The position numbers and the translations under genes were made by a program. This document shows, in pieces, positions 19,987 to 29,447 of a DNA stretch of 64,000 nucleotides. The notes under the pieces were generated by a model, which worked only from the letters and a program-made list of their open reading frames with translations, was not told the origin of the DNA and made no database searches. Within the stretch, counting starts at the first letter, position 1. Each line of letters starts with the position of its first letter. Origin of the DNA: Sphingosinicella soli (GTDB taxonomy: Bacteria > Pseudomonadota > Alphaproteobacteria > Sphingomonadales > Sphingomonadaceae); the NCBI RefSeq assembly GCF_014199685.1, contig NZ_JACHNZ010000012.1, positions 1-64,000 of the forward strand. The letters run 5' to 3'.

Positions 19987-21306
19987 ATGTCTCGTAAGCT
20001 TTTGCACACGCTGATCCCCGCCGTGGCGATCGCGCTCATCCCCTCGACGACTGCCGTGCAGGCGGCGAACCCGGCGAGCACGTATCGCCAGCTGGATCAG
20101 CTGATGGATGTGTTCGAGCGGGTGCGCGCTGAATATGTTGACGAAGTTACCGACGAGAAGCTGATCGAGGGCGCCATCAACGGGATGCTCTCCAGCCTCG
20201 ATCCGCACTCGAGCTTTCTCAACATGCGGAATTTCGAGCGGATGCGGACGCAGACCGAGGGCGAGTACGGCGGGCTTGGGCTGACCGTCAGCCAGGAGGA
20301 CGGCGTCGTGAAGGTGATCGCGCCGACCGACGATACGCCCGCCGCGCGCGCGGGCATCAAGGCTGGTGACTACATCACGCACATCGACGGCGAACTGATC
20401 TACGGCCTGTCGCTCGACGACGCCGTCGACAAGATGAAGGGGCTGCCGGGCACCACCGTGAAAATCTCCGTCGTCCGCACCGGCCAGCAGAAGCCGATGG
20501 AGCTGACGCTGAAGCGCGAGATCATCTCGCTGAAGCCGGTGAAGCACGAGGTGAAGAACAACATCGGCATCCTGCGCATTTCCGCCTTCAACAAGCAGAC
20601 CGGCGAGGCGACGCGTCAGGCGATCGCCGAGATGGAGAAGCAGGCAGGCAGCAAACTGCTCGGCTTCGTCGTCGATCTGCGCTCCAACCCCGGCGGGCTG
20701 CTCGATCAGGCCATCGAAGTGTCGGATGCGTTCCTGGAACGCGGCGAAATCGTTTCGCAGCGCGGGCGCCGCAAGGGCGACGTGCAGCGCTATTACGCGC
20801 GCGAGGGCGACGACACGAAGGGCAAGCCGATCGTCGTGCTCGTCGACGAGGGATCAGCCTCCGCCGCAGAGATCGTCGCGGGCGCGCTGCAGGACCACCG
20901 CCGTGCGCTCGTCCTCGGCCAGCGCAGCTTCGGCAAGGGTTCGGTGCAGACGCTGATCCCGATGACGCAGGACACTGCGCTGCGGCTGACGACAGCGCGC
21001 TACTTCACGCCTTCCGGCCGATCCGTGCAGGAGGAAGGCATCGAACCCGATATCATCGTGCCGCAGCTTTCGGACACCGACTACAAGGAACGCCGCGTGA
21101 TCCGCGAGGCTGACCTCCGCCAGCACCTGCGCAACGACGCGGTGAAGGACAACAAGATCATCGAGGAAGACGACAAGGAAAACCCGCGCTTCGTGCGGAC
21201 CGCCGCCGATCTCGAAAAGGCCGGGGTCAGCGATTATCAGCTCGACTACGCAATGAAGATCATTGGCCGGCTCGGACCGGTGCAAACCGCAGAGGTGTCC
21301 CGCTGA
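19987..21306 (+). CDS. ctpA: S41 family C-terminal processing peptidase (CtpA)
   Basis: A 439-residue periplasmic protease with a signal peptide (residues 1 to about 26, ending VQA). A PDZ domain occupies about residues 85-165 and the S41 peptidase domain about 190-370. The GSASAAE box (289-295) carries the nucleophilic Ser by family alignment, and K317 in FGKGS is the general base. It trims C-termini of periplasmic proteins and in relatives regulates cell-wall hydrolases, which suits its position after envC. The ATG at 19987 is preferred over 19921 because it starts the signal peptide. Confidence 0.95.
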   Translation: MSRKLLHTLIPAVAIALIPSTTAVQAANPASTYRQLDQLMDVFERVRAEYVDEVTDEKLIEGAINGMLSSLDPHSSFLNMRNFERMRTQTEGEYGGLGLTVSQEDGVVKVIAPTDDTPAARAGIKAGDYITHIDGELIYGLSLDDAVDKMKGLPGTTVKISVVRTGQQKPMELTLKREIISLKPVKHEVKNNIGILRISAFNKQTGEATRQAIAEMEKQAGSKLLGFVVDLRSNPGGLLDQAIEVSDAFLERGEIVSQRGRRKGDVQRYYAREGDDTKGKPIVVLVDEGSASAAEIVAGALQDHRRALVLGQRSFGKGSVQTLIPMTQDTALRLTTARYFTPSGRSVQEEGIEPDIIVPQLSDTDYKERRVIREADLRQHLRNDAVKDNKIIEEDDKENPRFVRTAADLEKAGVSDYQLDYAMKIIGRLGPVQTAEVSR

Positions 21307-21362
21307 GCGACGACATCGCCCCACGTCGGGGCCGGGGACTGCTGCTCGCGCTCGGCGGAGCC

Positions 21363-22280
21363 GTGCTGTTCATCGGCCTTGCGACCGCATTCGTGGAACT
21401 GCTGCGGCCGTTCGCGCCGAGCCACGCCGCGCAGACGGGCGAGGCGGCCCGCCCCGCGCCGACGCCCGAAATCAAGGCCCCGGCAAAACCCGTGGTCGCG
21501 CAAGCTCCAGCGACCGCGAGCCCGCCCGCCGACAAGCCCGATATCGACGAAATCCAGCGCGCGGCGCGCGATACACCGCCCGCAGCCGCCATTCCGGCCG
21601 GGCCGATCGTCGCGATCATCCTTACCGAACTCGGGCCCAATGCGACCGCGGCGAAGGCCGCGATCGATCGCTTGCCCGCCGCGGTGAGCCTTGCCTTCTC
21701 GCCCTACGCCGACGCCTCCCGCGAGCTTGCAAAAACCGCCAGGGCGGGCGGGCACGAGGTGTGGCTTTCGGTGCCGATGCAGCCCAAATCATATCCGCGC
21801 GTCAATCCGGGCAAGAACGTGCTGCTTACCGCGCAAACCCCGGCGGAGAACATACGGCGGCTGGACTGGGCGCTTTCCCGCGTCGAAGCGCCGGTCGGCA
21901 TCACCAACATGATGGGCAGCGCGTTTACCGAAAGCGCCGCCGCGATGCGCCCGTTGCTGGGCGCGGTGAAGGCCCGGCAGCTGTTCTATCTGGACGCCCG
22001 CTCTTCGGGACGCTCCGTGGGCGAGACGGAAGCGCGCGCGATCGGTCTTGCCGCCGCCACCAACGACCGCTTCCTCGACGAACCCGAAACCACCGCCAAC
22101 ATCCGCCGCAACCTCGACGACCTGGTCGCCACCGCCAAGCGGCGGGGCTACGCGGTGGGCTATGCCCGCCCCGTCTCCGCGACGATCGGCGAGATCGAGC
22201 GGTGGTCGGCGGAGCTTGAAGCCAAGGGCGTGACGCTTGTCGGCGCGAGCCTTGTGGCGCGGAAGGCCGGGAATGGCTGA
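21363..22280 (+). CDS. Divergent polysaccharide deacetylase family protein
   Basis: A 305-residue YibQ/DUF610-like protein (PF04748). An N-terminal membrane anchor is followed by a Pro/Ala-rich linker and the deacetylase-like fold from about residue 80 (VAIILTELGPNATAAKAAI, then VWLSVPMQPKSYPRVNPG). Normally the active-site residues of true deacetylases are partly lost. The annotated GTG at 21363 cuts into the hydrophobic segment; a CTG at 21303, overlapping the ctpA stop as CTGA, would add a short N-terminus containing PRRGR before the anchor and may be the real start. It is followed by dsbB, overlapping by 8 nt. Confidence 0.85.
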   Translation: MLFIGLATAFVELLRPFAPSHAAQTGEAARPAPTPEIKAPAKPVVAQAPATASPPADKPDIDEIQRAARDTPPAAAIPAGPIVAIILTELGPNATAAKAAIDRLPAAVSLAFSPYADASRELAKTARAGGHEVWLSVPMQPKSYPRVNPGKNVLLTAQTPAENIRRLDWALSRVEAPVGITNMMGSAFTESAAAMRPLLGAVKARQLFYLDARSSGRSVGETEARAIGLAAATNDRFLDEPETTANIRRNLDDLVATAKRRGYAVGYARPVSATIGEIERWSAELEAKGVTLVGASLVARKAGNG

Positions 22281-22737
22281 GCGGCTGCGCCTTGCGCATC
22301 TGACCCTGCTGATCGGCCCCGCCGCGCTGCTGGGCGGTGCGTTCGCATTCCAGCATATCGGCGGGCTTCACCCGTGCGAGATGTGCATCTGGCAGCGCTG
22401 GCCGCACGCCGCCGCGCTTGTTCTCGCCAGCCTGGCGCTGTTCGTGCCGGGCACAGGCAGACGCGCGCTGCTGCTGCTCGCGGCGCTTGCCGAACTCGTC
22501 ACCGCCGGGATCGGCGTCTTTCACGCCGGTGTCGAACAGCGCTGGTGGCAGGGGCCGAGCGCGTGCAGCGCGACCGACCTCGGCACGGGCGATTTCCTTT
22601 CGAGCGTGCTGGCGACGCCGGTTGTGCAGTGCGACCAGATCGCGTGGTCGCTGGCGGGCATTTCGATGGCCGGTTACAATGCCATTCTTTCCGGGCTGAT
22701 CGCGGGAGTCGCGCTGTGGCTGATCCTGAAACGCTGA
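22273..22737 (+). CDS. dsbB: Disulfide bond formation protein B
   Basis: A 154-residue membrane protein with four transmembrane helices. It has the first Cys pair in HPCEMCIWQRWP (quinone-side CxxC) and a second pair, one in PSACSA and one in VVQCDQ, in the periplasmic loop. It reoxidises DsbA and passes electrons to quinones. The ATG at 22273 lies inside the upstream gene, and the coq7 start (22716) lies inside its 3' end. A quinone-linked DsbB next to a ubiquinone biosynthesis gene may be convenient, not functional. Confidence 0.92.
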   Translation: MAERLRLAHLTLLIGPAALLGGAFAFQHIGGLHPCEMCIWQRWPHAAALVLASLALFVPGTGRRALLLLAALAELVTAGIGVFHAGVEQRWWQGPSACSATDLGTGDFLSSVLATPVVQCDQIAWSLAGISMAGYNAILSGLIAGVALWLILKR

Positions 22738-23270
22738 AACATCCGCTTCCCGGTGATCGCGGCGCGGACACCGCTTCGATGCTGCGCGTCGATCAGGCGG
22801 GCGAATACGGCGCGGCGCGCATCTATGCGGGGCAGCTCGCGGTGATGGGAAACCGCCACCCCGACAGCGCCGAGATCGCGCGGATGCGCGCGCAGGAACA
22901 GCACCACCTCGACGTCTTCAACAAAATGGTCGTGGCACGCGGCGTGCGCCCGACCGCGCTGGCGCCCTTCTGGCACGTGGCCGGCTATGCACTCGGCGCA
23001 GCGACGGCGCTGATGGGCCCGCGCGCGGCGATGGCGTGCACCGCCGCCGTCGAGACCGAGATCGACCGCCACTACCGTGAGCAGGCCGACGCGCTCGGCG
23101 ACAGCGACCCGGAGCTGAAGGCCCGGATCGAGGCGTTCGCCGAGGAAGAACGCGAGCACCGCGACATCGCCATCGCCCACGGCGCCGAACAGGCCCCCGC
23201 CTATCCGCTGCTTTCCGCCGCGATCCGCACCGGATGCAGGGCCGCGATTGCGATTTCCAAGCGGGTTTGA
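22716..23270 (+). CDS. coq7: Demethoxyubiquinone hydroxylase (COQ7 family)
   Basis: A 184-residue diiron oxygenase for the penultimate step of ubiquinone synthesis. The carboxylate-bridged site is seen in AGEYGAARIYAGQ, AQEQHHLDVF, TAAVETEIDRHY and FAEEEREHRDIA, giving the paired Glu/ExxH ligands. The GTG at 22716 gives the typical length and begins VADPETLKHPLP; it overlaps dsbB by 22 nt. A repeat-rich intergenic region follows. Confidence 0.93.
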   Translation: MADPETLKHPLPGDRGADTASMLRVDQAGEYGAARIYAGQLAVMGNRHPDSAEIARMRAQEQHHLDVFNKMVVARGVRPTALAPFWHVAGYALGAATALMGPRAAMACTAAVETEIDRHYREQADALGDSDPELKARIEAFAEEEREHRDIAIAHGAEQAPAYPLLSAAIRTGCRAAIAISKRV

Positions 23271-23290
23271 GGCATTCGATACTGAGGCTC

Positions 23291-23478
23291 TGCGTCCCTC
23301 GACTTCGCTCGGGATGATGATCGTAGAGTGAGAGTCGTTGGGATTCTGATCGACTCTCCGAAGCCCCTCCACTTCAGGGGAGGGGTTGGGGTGGGGCGTT
23401 TCCGCCCGGCGCTGCGTGTGGGGATAGGCCCCACCCCCCGGCCCCTCCCCTGAAGAGGAGGGGGGAAGGACTGTGCCC
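23291..23478. repeat. Intergenic repeat cassette with G/C-rich inverted repeat
   Basis: Downstream of coq7 there is no gene until the duplicated fragment. The stretch contains one arm (CGTCCCTCGACTTCGCTCGG, 23293-23312) of the same repeat that forms a complete inverted pair at 30628-30706. It also has a long stem in which CCCCTCCACTTCAGGGGAGG (near 23364) faces CCCCTCCCCTGAAGAGGAGG (near 23443). The same stem family recurs at 40871-40964. Together with 23480-23804 this fills the 534-bp gap between coq7 and the next intact gene. Confidence 0.8.
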
Positions 23479-23951
23479 TTCAGTTCGCCGGTTCGAGCCT
23501 GTCGTTGACGAGGCGGCCCTGTCGCGTGAGCCGCGCGACGACGACCATCGGTTCACGGCGCAGCATGTCTTCAAGTTTCGGGGCGCTCGTTTCGGAAACG
23601 AAGATGCGGCTTGAAAATTCCGGGGGCTCGACTTCGCTCGGGATGATGCACGTAGAGTGAGAGTCGTTCGGATTCTGATCGACTCTCTGAAGCCCCTCCA
23701 CTTCAGGGGGGTTGGGGTGGGGCATCTCCGCCCGGCGCTGCGTGTGGGGATAGGCCCCACCCCCGGCCCCTCCCCTGAAGAGGAGGGGGGAAGGACTGTG
23801 CCCTTCAGTTCGCCGGTTCGAGCCTGTCGTTGACGAGGCGGCCCTGTCGCGTGAGCCGCGCGACGACGACCATCGGTTCGCGGCGCAGCATGTCTTCAAG
23901 TTTCGGGGCGCTCGTTTCGGAAACGAAGATGCGGCTTGAAAATTCCGGGGG
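23298..23951. repeat. Tandem duplication of a ~327-bp unit
   Basis: Copy 1 (23298-23626) and copy 2 (23627-23951) carry the same order of elements: the CTCGACTTCGCTCGG arm, the G/C-rich inverted repeat, and the 3' end of the GDYXXLXY gene up to GAAAATTCCGGGGG. They differ by a few substitutions and by 4 nt in length, from short G/C-tract indels. In the gene part the difference seen is synonymous. The junction is at the CTCGACTTC repeat, which suggests slippage or recombination at the repeat arm. Confidence 0.88.
23480..23626 (-). pseudogene. Duplicated 3' fragment of the GDYXXLXY-domain gene
   Basis: This fragment encodes the last 48 residues (PPEFSSRIF to the terminal EPAN and stop) of the intact gene at 23805-24287, in the same orientation and in an open frame. 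It has no own start and is separated from the intact gene by the repeat cassette. It is a by-product of the tandem duplication and is unlikely to be translated. Confidence 0.85.
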
Positions 23952-24287
23952 CTGTGTCGCGGCACGGAACTGCTTGATGTTGCTGCCGTTTACATCGATG
24001 TACGCGGGGCAGGCCGTGCCCGGCGCCGCGATCGTCGCGGCAATCTCTCCCGCCTCTTCGGACAGGCAGAGGCCGCACGCTGCGCCCTTGCAGACGGCAG
24101 GATCGCCCACGACGCGCCAATCGTAGCGGAACTGGATGAAGCGGCCCCGGATCGGATCGCGCGGATCGAAGCCCGCGATCGGAATGCGCCACTCGCTCGC
24201 GCCCGACAGCCCCGCCTCGCGCGCAGCGATGCTGAGCATGAGCCCGACGAGCGGGAGCAGCAGGGCGAAGGCGAGCCGGCGCTTCAT
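23805..24287 (-). CDS. GDYXXLXY domain-containing protein
   Basis: A 160-residue exported or membrane-anchored protein. An N-terminal hydrophobic segment (about residues 5-22) is followed by the family motif, here GRFIQFRY at about residues 47-54, and a small domain with three Cys in CKGAACGLC. The family (PF14345) is uncharacterised. It is nearly always paired with DUF2157 membrane proteins, as here: its ATG overlaps the stop of the DUF2157 gene (ATGA). The last 48 codons are also present as a duplicated fragment downstream. Confidence 0.88.
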   Translation of the reverse strand: MKRRLAFALLLPLVGLMLSIAAREAGLSGASEWRIPIAGFDPRDPIRGRFIQFRYDWRVVGDPAVCKGAACGLCLSEEAGEIAATIAAPGTACPAYIDVNGSNIKQFRAATQPPEFSSRIFVSETSAPKLEDMLRREPMVVVARLTRQGRLVNDRLEPAN

Positions 24288-25405
24288 GCGCGCGCCCTTC
24301 CCACGAGCGCAAAGACGCGCCGCCAGCCGAGCGCAAGCGCGATCAGCAGCACGCCGCCGATGATGAGCCCGGCGCCGGTGGTCGCAAGCGACCCGAACAG
24401 CTCGAAATAGATGATGAAGATGCGGATGCCGACGGCAGCGACGGCAACGCCGAACAGCGCGCGCCAGCCCGATGCGATCGCGGCGCGGGCGATGAGCCCC
24501 CACATCGCCATGTAGATAAGCGCGCCCGCGAGGCGCGCGGGCCAGCCGTCCGCGTGGGGAACCACCGTGGCGAGCAGCAGCGCGGCCATCGGCGCGGCGA
24601 TGATCGGCAGCAGCATCGCGCGGGGGATCATCCGCCAGCGGCGCCCGGCCCATACGGCCCCTGCGGCAACGACCACCGGTACGACAAGACGCACGGCCAT
24701 GTCACCGGCCTCGGTAGGCGTGACCGTGCCGGCCCACACGAAATGCGCCAAGCTGACGCCGCCGAGCCAGAGGAGAACGCCCACCTCGCGAAGCCCGTCC
24801 GCGAAGCTGAGACGGCTGCGCCACGGCAGAAGCGACAGGCCGATGAGGATGAGCGGACCCGCGATGGCGAGGCCGTGCACGAAATACCAGAGGCCGTGCG
24901 CGTGCTCGTTTTCCAGGGCGAGCGCCGCCAGCGTCCACAGCAGCATGCCCGACCAGCCGTAGGCGACAAGGCGCGTGCTGCCCGCGATCAGCATCGCGGG
25001 GGTCATCAACAGGAGCCAGGGCACGAGCGCCTGCCACATCGGCCCGGTGAGCTGATAGACCTGGGAGTGCAGCGCGATCCCGGCAAGCACGAGCGCCGCC
25101 AGCAGGAACAGCGCGCCTTCCTTCAGCCAGCGATTGCCGCGCGCCGCGCCGAACCAGACGGCGGCGGCAGCAGCGGCTGTCAGCGCGAGATGGGCGCCGA
25201 GCTTCAGCCAATCGGCAATGACATCCCAGTTCGCCGCGACGATGAGCGCGAGGCCGAGCGCGAGCGCGAACAGGCCGAGCCCGATGATGGCCCAGAGCAC
25301 ATAGGGGCGATCCCCCGCCTCTTCATGAGCGCGGATACGCGCGGCGGTATCGGTATCGATGAGACCGGCGGCAACCCACGTGTCGAGCTTGCTTTCCAGC
25401 GACAT
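24284..25405 (-). CDS. DUF2157 domain-containing membrane protein
   Basis: A 373-residue polytopic membrane protein. The first 45 residues are soluble (DTWVAAGLIDTDTAARI is the DUF2157 start), and about ten hydrophobic segments follow. No catalytic motif is visible. It is translationally coupled to the GDYXXLXY gene, a pairing that is conserved in many bacteria, and the two probably form a membrane complex. The ATG at 25405 gives the conserved N-terminus; the upstream in-frame residues derive from the repeat-containing spacer. Confidence 0.88.
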   Translation of the reverse strand: MSLESKLDTWVAAGLIDTDTAARIRAHEEAGDRPYVLWAIIGLGLFALALGLALIVAANWDVIADWLKLGAHLALTAAAAAAVWFGAARGNRWLKEGALFLLAALVLAGIALHSQVYQLTGPMWQALVPWLLLMTPAMLIAGSTRLVAYGWSGMLLWTLAALALENEHAHGLWYFVHGLAIAGPLILIGLSLLPWRSRLSFADGLREVGVLLWLGGVSLAHFVWAGTVTPTEAGDMAVRLVVPVVVAAGAVWAGRRWRMIPRAMLLPIIAAPMAALLLATVVPHADGWPARLAGALIYMAMWGLIARAAIASGWRALFGVAVAAVGIRIFIIYFELFGSLATTGAGLIIGGVLLIALALGWRRVFALVGRARA

Positions 25406-25478
25406 GGCGCGGACTGTGGCGGAGTGCGCGCGGCCTGTCCAGACAAGGCTCAGGTCGCGCAGCTTGTATATAATGACG

Positions 25479-25564
25479 GTCATGCTGAACTTGTTTCAGC
25501 ATCCATTTCGGCGGGGGCATTCGAGGCGTGCGCAGCATGGATGCTGAAACAAGTTCAGCATGAC
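25479..25564. repeat. Inverted repeat, 28-bp perfect arms
   Basis: GTCATGCTGAACTTGTTTCA begins the left arm (25479-25506), and its exact reverse complement ends at 25564 (25537-25564). The loop is 30 nt. A one-base variant of the same arms occurs at 58701-58780. The position is between the DUF2157 and GST gene ends, so it may fold into a long hairpin in the mRNA. Confidence 0.95.
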
Positions 25565-25596
25565 GTACGCCATTAAACGGCTCTATCCGGTACGCG

Positions 25597-26238
25597 TCAG
25601 GCCGCCAGCATTGCCTTTTCTTCCGCGATGACGCTTGCGAAGGACGGGCGCGACAGGATCGAGGGCAGCCACGCGCCGAGCCGGGGGTGCTTCGCGCAAT
25701 CGACATCGATCGCGCAGTGCGAGAGGTTCACGAACGGGCTCGCCACGGCGATGTCGGCAAGGCCGAAAACGCCGCCGACGAGGAAGCCGCCGGGATCGGG
25801 GACGACGCCTTCGAGATAATCGAACAGGCGGGGCAATTCGGCGATGCCCTGCTGCACCGTGTCCTCGTTCCCCGGCTGCTTGAGGAAGCGCGGCCCGACC
25901 ACGCGGTTGAAGAAGATCTTGCCGCCCGAAAGCGCCACCAGCGTATCGCCGAACTCGTCGAACCAGATCGCGCGCGCGCGATCTTCAGGCGCGGCGGGAA
26001 TGAGGGCGGGGTCGGGATATTTCGCATCGAGATAGTGAAGGATCGCGGAAGAATCGGCGATGCTGAAATCGCCGTCGCGAAACGCGGGCATCTTGCCGAA
26101 CGGCGAGATGGAGAGAAAATCCGGATTGCGCGATCTGAGCGAGACGGGAGCCAGTTCGAAATCGAGCCCCTTTTCGGTGAGCGCCACGACGACCTTGCGC
26201 ACGAAAGGCGAGATTGTCGCCCCGTAAACCTTCATCAT
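25597..26238 (-). CDS. Glutathione S-transferase family protein
   Basis: A 213-residue GST. The N-terminal thioredoxin-like domain (about 1-78) starts MMKVYGATISPFVRKVVVAL; the Ser of SPFVRK is the probable thiol-activating residue. LSISPFGKMPAFRDGDFSIADSSAI holds the cis-Pro and glutathione-binding ES/DS motif. The helical C-terminal domain has LVGGVFGLADIAVASPF, the N-capping motif. It lies 11 bp after dnaJ in the same direction and has a GAGGAG ribosome site. The substrate is unknown. Confidence 0.9.
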   Translation of the reverse strand: MMKVYGATISPFVRKVVVALTEKGLDFELAPVSLRSRNPDFLSISPFGKMPAFRDGDFSIADSSAILHYLDAKYPDPALIPAAPEDRARAIWFDEFGDTLVALSGGKIFFNRVVGPRFLKQPGNEDTVQQGIAELPRLFDYLEGVVPDPGGFLVGGVFGLADIAVASPFVNLSHCAIDVDCAKHPRLGAWLPSILSRPSFASVIAEEKAMLAA

Positions 26239-26249
26239 CGGGCTCTCCT

Positions 26250-27383
26250 CTATTCGGTCAACTCATCCCACTTGGCACGAATTTTCGCGAAGAAGCCGTG
26301 GCTTTCGGGGCAGCTTCCGGCCTCCGGCTCCAGCGCCTGGAACTCTTCGAGAAGTTCGCGCTGCCGCTTGGAAAGCCGCGTCGGCGTTTCGATCTCCACC
26401 TCTATGATGAGATCGCCGCGCCCGCCGCCGTTCAGCGCCGGCATGCCCTGCCCGCGCCGCGAGAACTGCTTGCCGCTCTGCGTGCCGCCCGGGATTTTAA
26501 GCTCGACCACGTCCCGATCGATCGACGGCACCTCGATCGTGCCGCCGAGCGCCGCGAGCGTCATCGCCACGGGCACCTTCACATAAAGGTTGGTGCCGTC
26601 GCGCTCGAAGATGTCGTGCGCTTCGAGATGCACGAAGATGTAGAGATCGCCCGGCGGACCGCCGCGCGCACCGCCCTCGCCCTCGCCCGTCAGGCGGATG
26701 CGGGTGCCGTCGTCGACACCGGCGGGAATGCGCACGTCGAGCGACTTGTGCTTGTCGACGCGGCCCGCGCCGTGACACGCCTTGCAGGGATCGGAGATGA
26801 CGCGCCCGGCGCCGTGGCAACTCGGGCAGGTGCGTTCCATCAGGAACATGCCCTGCTGCACGCGCACCTTGCCGTGACCGCCGCAGGTGCCGCACGTGCT
26901 GGCGGTGGCGCCCGGGGCCGCGCCCGAACCGTCGCAGGGCGCGCAGACGGCGGCGACATCGATCTCGATGGTCCGCGTATTGCCCGCGAAGGCTTCCTCC
27001 AGGCTGAGATTGAGATCGTAGCGCAGGTCCGCGCCGCGCATCGCGCTGCTGCGCTGGCGCTGGCGACCGCCGCCCATGAAATCGCCGAAAATGCCTTCGA
27101 AAATGTCGGCGAAGTCGCCGAAGCCAGCGCCGCCGCCGCCGTTGCCGGGGCCGCCGTTCTGGAACGCCGCCTTGCCGTAGCGATCGTAGGCGGCGCGCTT
27201 CTGATCGTCTTTCAGGCAATCATAGGCTTCGCTGATCGCCTTGAACTTCGCTTCGGCGTCTGTGCAGCCGCCGTTCTTGTCGGGGTGGTACTGCATCGCG
27301 AGCCGCCGATAGGCCGACTTGATCGTCGCGCCGTCGGCCGTGCGCTCGATCCCGAGCAGTTCATAGTAATCGGCTTCAGCCAT
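26250..27383 (-). CDS. dnaJ: Chaperone protein DnaJ
   Basis: A 377-residue type I DnaJ. The J domain has HPD at residues 33-35. A G/F-rich linker is followed by a zinc-binding region with four CxxCxGxG repeats ([32 protein letters not shown]) and the C-terminal substrate-binding domains. It stimulates DnaK ATPase and delivers clients. It follows dnaK by 60 bp, so they form one operon; a GC-rich hairpin without a T-tract lies between them. Confidence 0.97.
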   Translation of the reverse strand: MAEADYYELLGIERTADGATIKSAYRRLAMQYHPDKNGGCTDAEAKFKAISEAYDCLKDDQKRAAYDRYGKAAFQNGGPGNGGGGAGFGDFADIFEGIFGDFMGGGRQRQRSSAMRGADLRYDLNLSLEEAFAGNTRTIEIDVAAVCAPCDGSGAAPGATASTCGTCGGHGKVRVQQGMFLMERTCPSCHGAGRVISDPCKACHGAGRVDKHKSLDVRIPAGVDDGTRIRLTGEGEGGARGGPPGDLYIFVHLEAHDIFERDGTNLYVKVPVAMTLAALGGTIEVPSIDRDVVELKIPGGTQSGKQFSRRGQGMPALNGGGRGDLIIEVEIETPTRLSKRQRELLEEFQALEPEAGSCPESHGFFAKIRAKWDELTE

Positions 27384-27443
27384 ACGTCCGGTCTGCCCCC
27401 GCCGGAACGGCCACCGCCCGCAGAGCGGCGGCCGCTACCGTGC

Positions 27444-29351
27444 TTACGCTTTCTTGTCTTCGTCGACTTCCGAGAACTCGGCATCGACCACATCGTCGTT
27501 CGATGACGTGGAGGCCTGCGCGTCCGCTTCGGGTGATGCGGCCGCGGCTTCCGCCTTGTAGACCGCCTCGCCGAGTTTCATCGCTTCCTGCGCGAGCGCC
27601 TGCGTCTTGGCGTTGATGTCGTCGACGTCATCCGAATCGAGCACCGATTTCAGCGCGGCGATCGCGGTTTCGATGCCGCCCTTCGTGGAGGCATCGACCT
27701 TGTCGCCGTGCTCGGCGAGTTGCTTCTCGGTCGAATGGACGAGGCTGTCCGCCTGGTTGCGGGCCTCGGCCTTGGCGCGGCGCTTCTTGTCGTCTTCGGC
27801 GAACTTCTCGGCGTCCTTCACCATCTGTTCGATGTCGTTGTCGGAAAGACCGCCGGACGCCTGGATGCGGATCTGCTGCTCCTTGCCGGTGCCCTTGTCC
27901 TTGGCCGAGACGTTGACGATGCCGTTCGCGTCGATGTCGAAGGTGACCTCGATCTGCGGCACGCCGCGCGGCGCGGCGGGAATGCCGACGAGATCGAACT
28001 GGCCGAGCGCCTTGTTGTCCGCCGCCATCTCGCGCTCGCCCTGGAAGACGCGGATCGTCACCGCGCCCTGATTGTCCTCGGCGGTCGAATAGACCTGGCT
28101 CTTCTTGGTCGGGATTGTCGTGTTGCGATCGATCATGCGCGTGAACACGCCGCCCAGCGTCTCGATGCCGAGCGACAGCGGCGTTACGTCGAGGAGCAGC
28201 ACGTCCTTGACGTCGCCCTGCAGCACGCCCGCCTGAATGGCGGCGCCCATCGCGACGACCTCATCGGGGTTCACACCCGTGTGCGGTTCCTTGCCGAAGA
28301 ACTTCTTCACCTCTTCGCGGACGAGCGGCATGCGCGTCATGCCGCCGACGAGGACGACCTCGTCGATCTTGTCCTTGTCGAGCCCGGCGTCTTTCAAAGC
28401 CTTGCGGCACGGCTCCAGCGTGCGGGCGACGAGATCGCCGACGAGCTTTTCAAGGTCGGCGCGCGTGATCGTCTTCACGAGGTGCTTCGGGCCGGTCTGA
28501 TCGGCGGTGATGAAGGGCAGATTGACCTCGGTCACCTGCGCCGAAGACAATTCGATCTTGGCCTTCTCGGCCGCTTCCTTGAGACGCTGGAGCGCCAGAC
28601 GGTCGCCGCGAAGATCGATGCCTTCGTCCTTCTTGAAACCGTCGGCGAGATAATCGACGATCTTGGCGTCGAAATCCTCGCCGCCGAGGAACGTGTCGCC
28701 GTTGGTGGACTTCACCTCGAACACGCCGTCGCCGATTTCCAGCACGGACACATCGAAGGTGCCGCCGCCCAGATCGTAGACCGCGATGGTCTTGCCGTCG
28801 TTCTTCTCAAGCCCGTAGGCGAGCGCCGCGGCGGTCGGCTCGTTGATGATGCGCAGCACTTCAAGCCCGGCGATCTTGCCGGCATCCTTGGTGGCCTGGC
28901 GCTGGGCGTCGTTGAAGTAGGCGGGCACGGTGATGACGGCCTGCGTGACGGTCTCGCCGAGATAGCTTTCGGCGGTTTCCTTCATCTTCTGGAGGATGAA
29001 GGCGGACACCTGCGACGGGCTGTAATCCTCGCCGCCGGCCTTCACCCACGCATCGCCGTTGCCGCCCTTCACGATGTGATAGGGAACGAGCGCCATGTCT
29101 TTCTTGGTGACGGGGTCGTCGAAACGGCGACCGATGAGGCGCTTCACCGCGAACACCGTATTGTCCGGGTTCGTCACCGCCTGGCGCTTCGCCGGCTGGC
29201 CGACGAGGCGCTCGCCATCCTTGGTGAAGGCGACCATCGACGGCGTCGTGCGCGCGCCTTCGGCGTTCTCGATGACCTTGGGCTTGCTGCCCTCCATCAC
29301 GGCGACGCAGCTGTTGGTCGTGCCAAGGTCGATACCGATTACCTTGCCCAT
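27444..29351 (-). CDS. dnaK: Chaperone protein DnaK (Hsp70)
   Basis: A 635-residue Hsp70 with IDLGTTNS at residues 6-13 (phosphate-binding), [32 protein letters not shown], the interdomain linker region [14 protein letters not shown] and a C-terminal acidic tail ending in EVDEDKKA. The ATG at 29351 fits the invariant [10 protein letters not shown] start; the open frame upstream to 29531 is not DnaK. A predicted RpoH promoter lies about 100 bp upstream. It forms a chaperone team with DnaJ and with GrpE, whose gene is about 2 kb downstream in the hrcA-grpE unit. Confidence 0.98.
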   Translation of the reverse strand: MGKVIGIDLGTTNSCVAVMEGSKPKVIENAEGARTTPSMVAFTKDGERLVGQPAKRQAVTNPDNTVFAVKRLIGRRFDDPVTKKDMALVPYHIVKGGNGDAWVKAGGEDYSPSQVSAFILQKMKETAESYLGETVTQAVITVPAYFNDAQRQATKDAGKIAGLEVLRIINEPTAAALAYGLEKNDGKTIAVYDLGGGTFDVSVLEIGDGVFEVKSTNGDTFLGGEDFDAKIVDYLADGFKKDEGIDLRGDRLALQRLKEAAEKAKIELSSAQVTEVNLPFITADQTGPKHLVKTITRADLEKLVGDLVARTLEPCRKALKDAGLDKDKIDEVVLVGGMTRMPLVREEVKKFFGKEPHTGVNPDEVVAMGAAIQAGVLQGDVKDVLLLDVTPLSLGIETLGGVFTRMIDRNTTIPTKKSQVYSTAEDNQGAVTIRVFQGEREMAADNKALGQFDLVGIPAAPRGVPQIEVTFDIDANGIVNVSAKDKGTGKEQQIRIQASGGLSDNDIEQMVKDAEKFAEDDKKRRAKAEARNQADSLVHSTEKQLAEHGDKVDASTKGGIETAIAALKSVLDSDDVDDINAKTQALAQEAMKLGEAVYKAEAAAASPEADAQASTSSNDDVVDAEFSEVDEDKKA

Positions 29352-29447
29352 ATCTTCCGTGTTTCCTCTTTCAGATTCCAAGCAGGAACAGACGATTGAC
29401 CCCGGCGCCGCGCAAACGTGCCGCAGCGTCGTCGGTCTACGCGGGCG

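Noticed and set aside
27708-29399. A 563-codon plus-strand frame
   Set aside because: Antisense to dnaK; no domain and no ribosome site.
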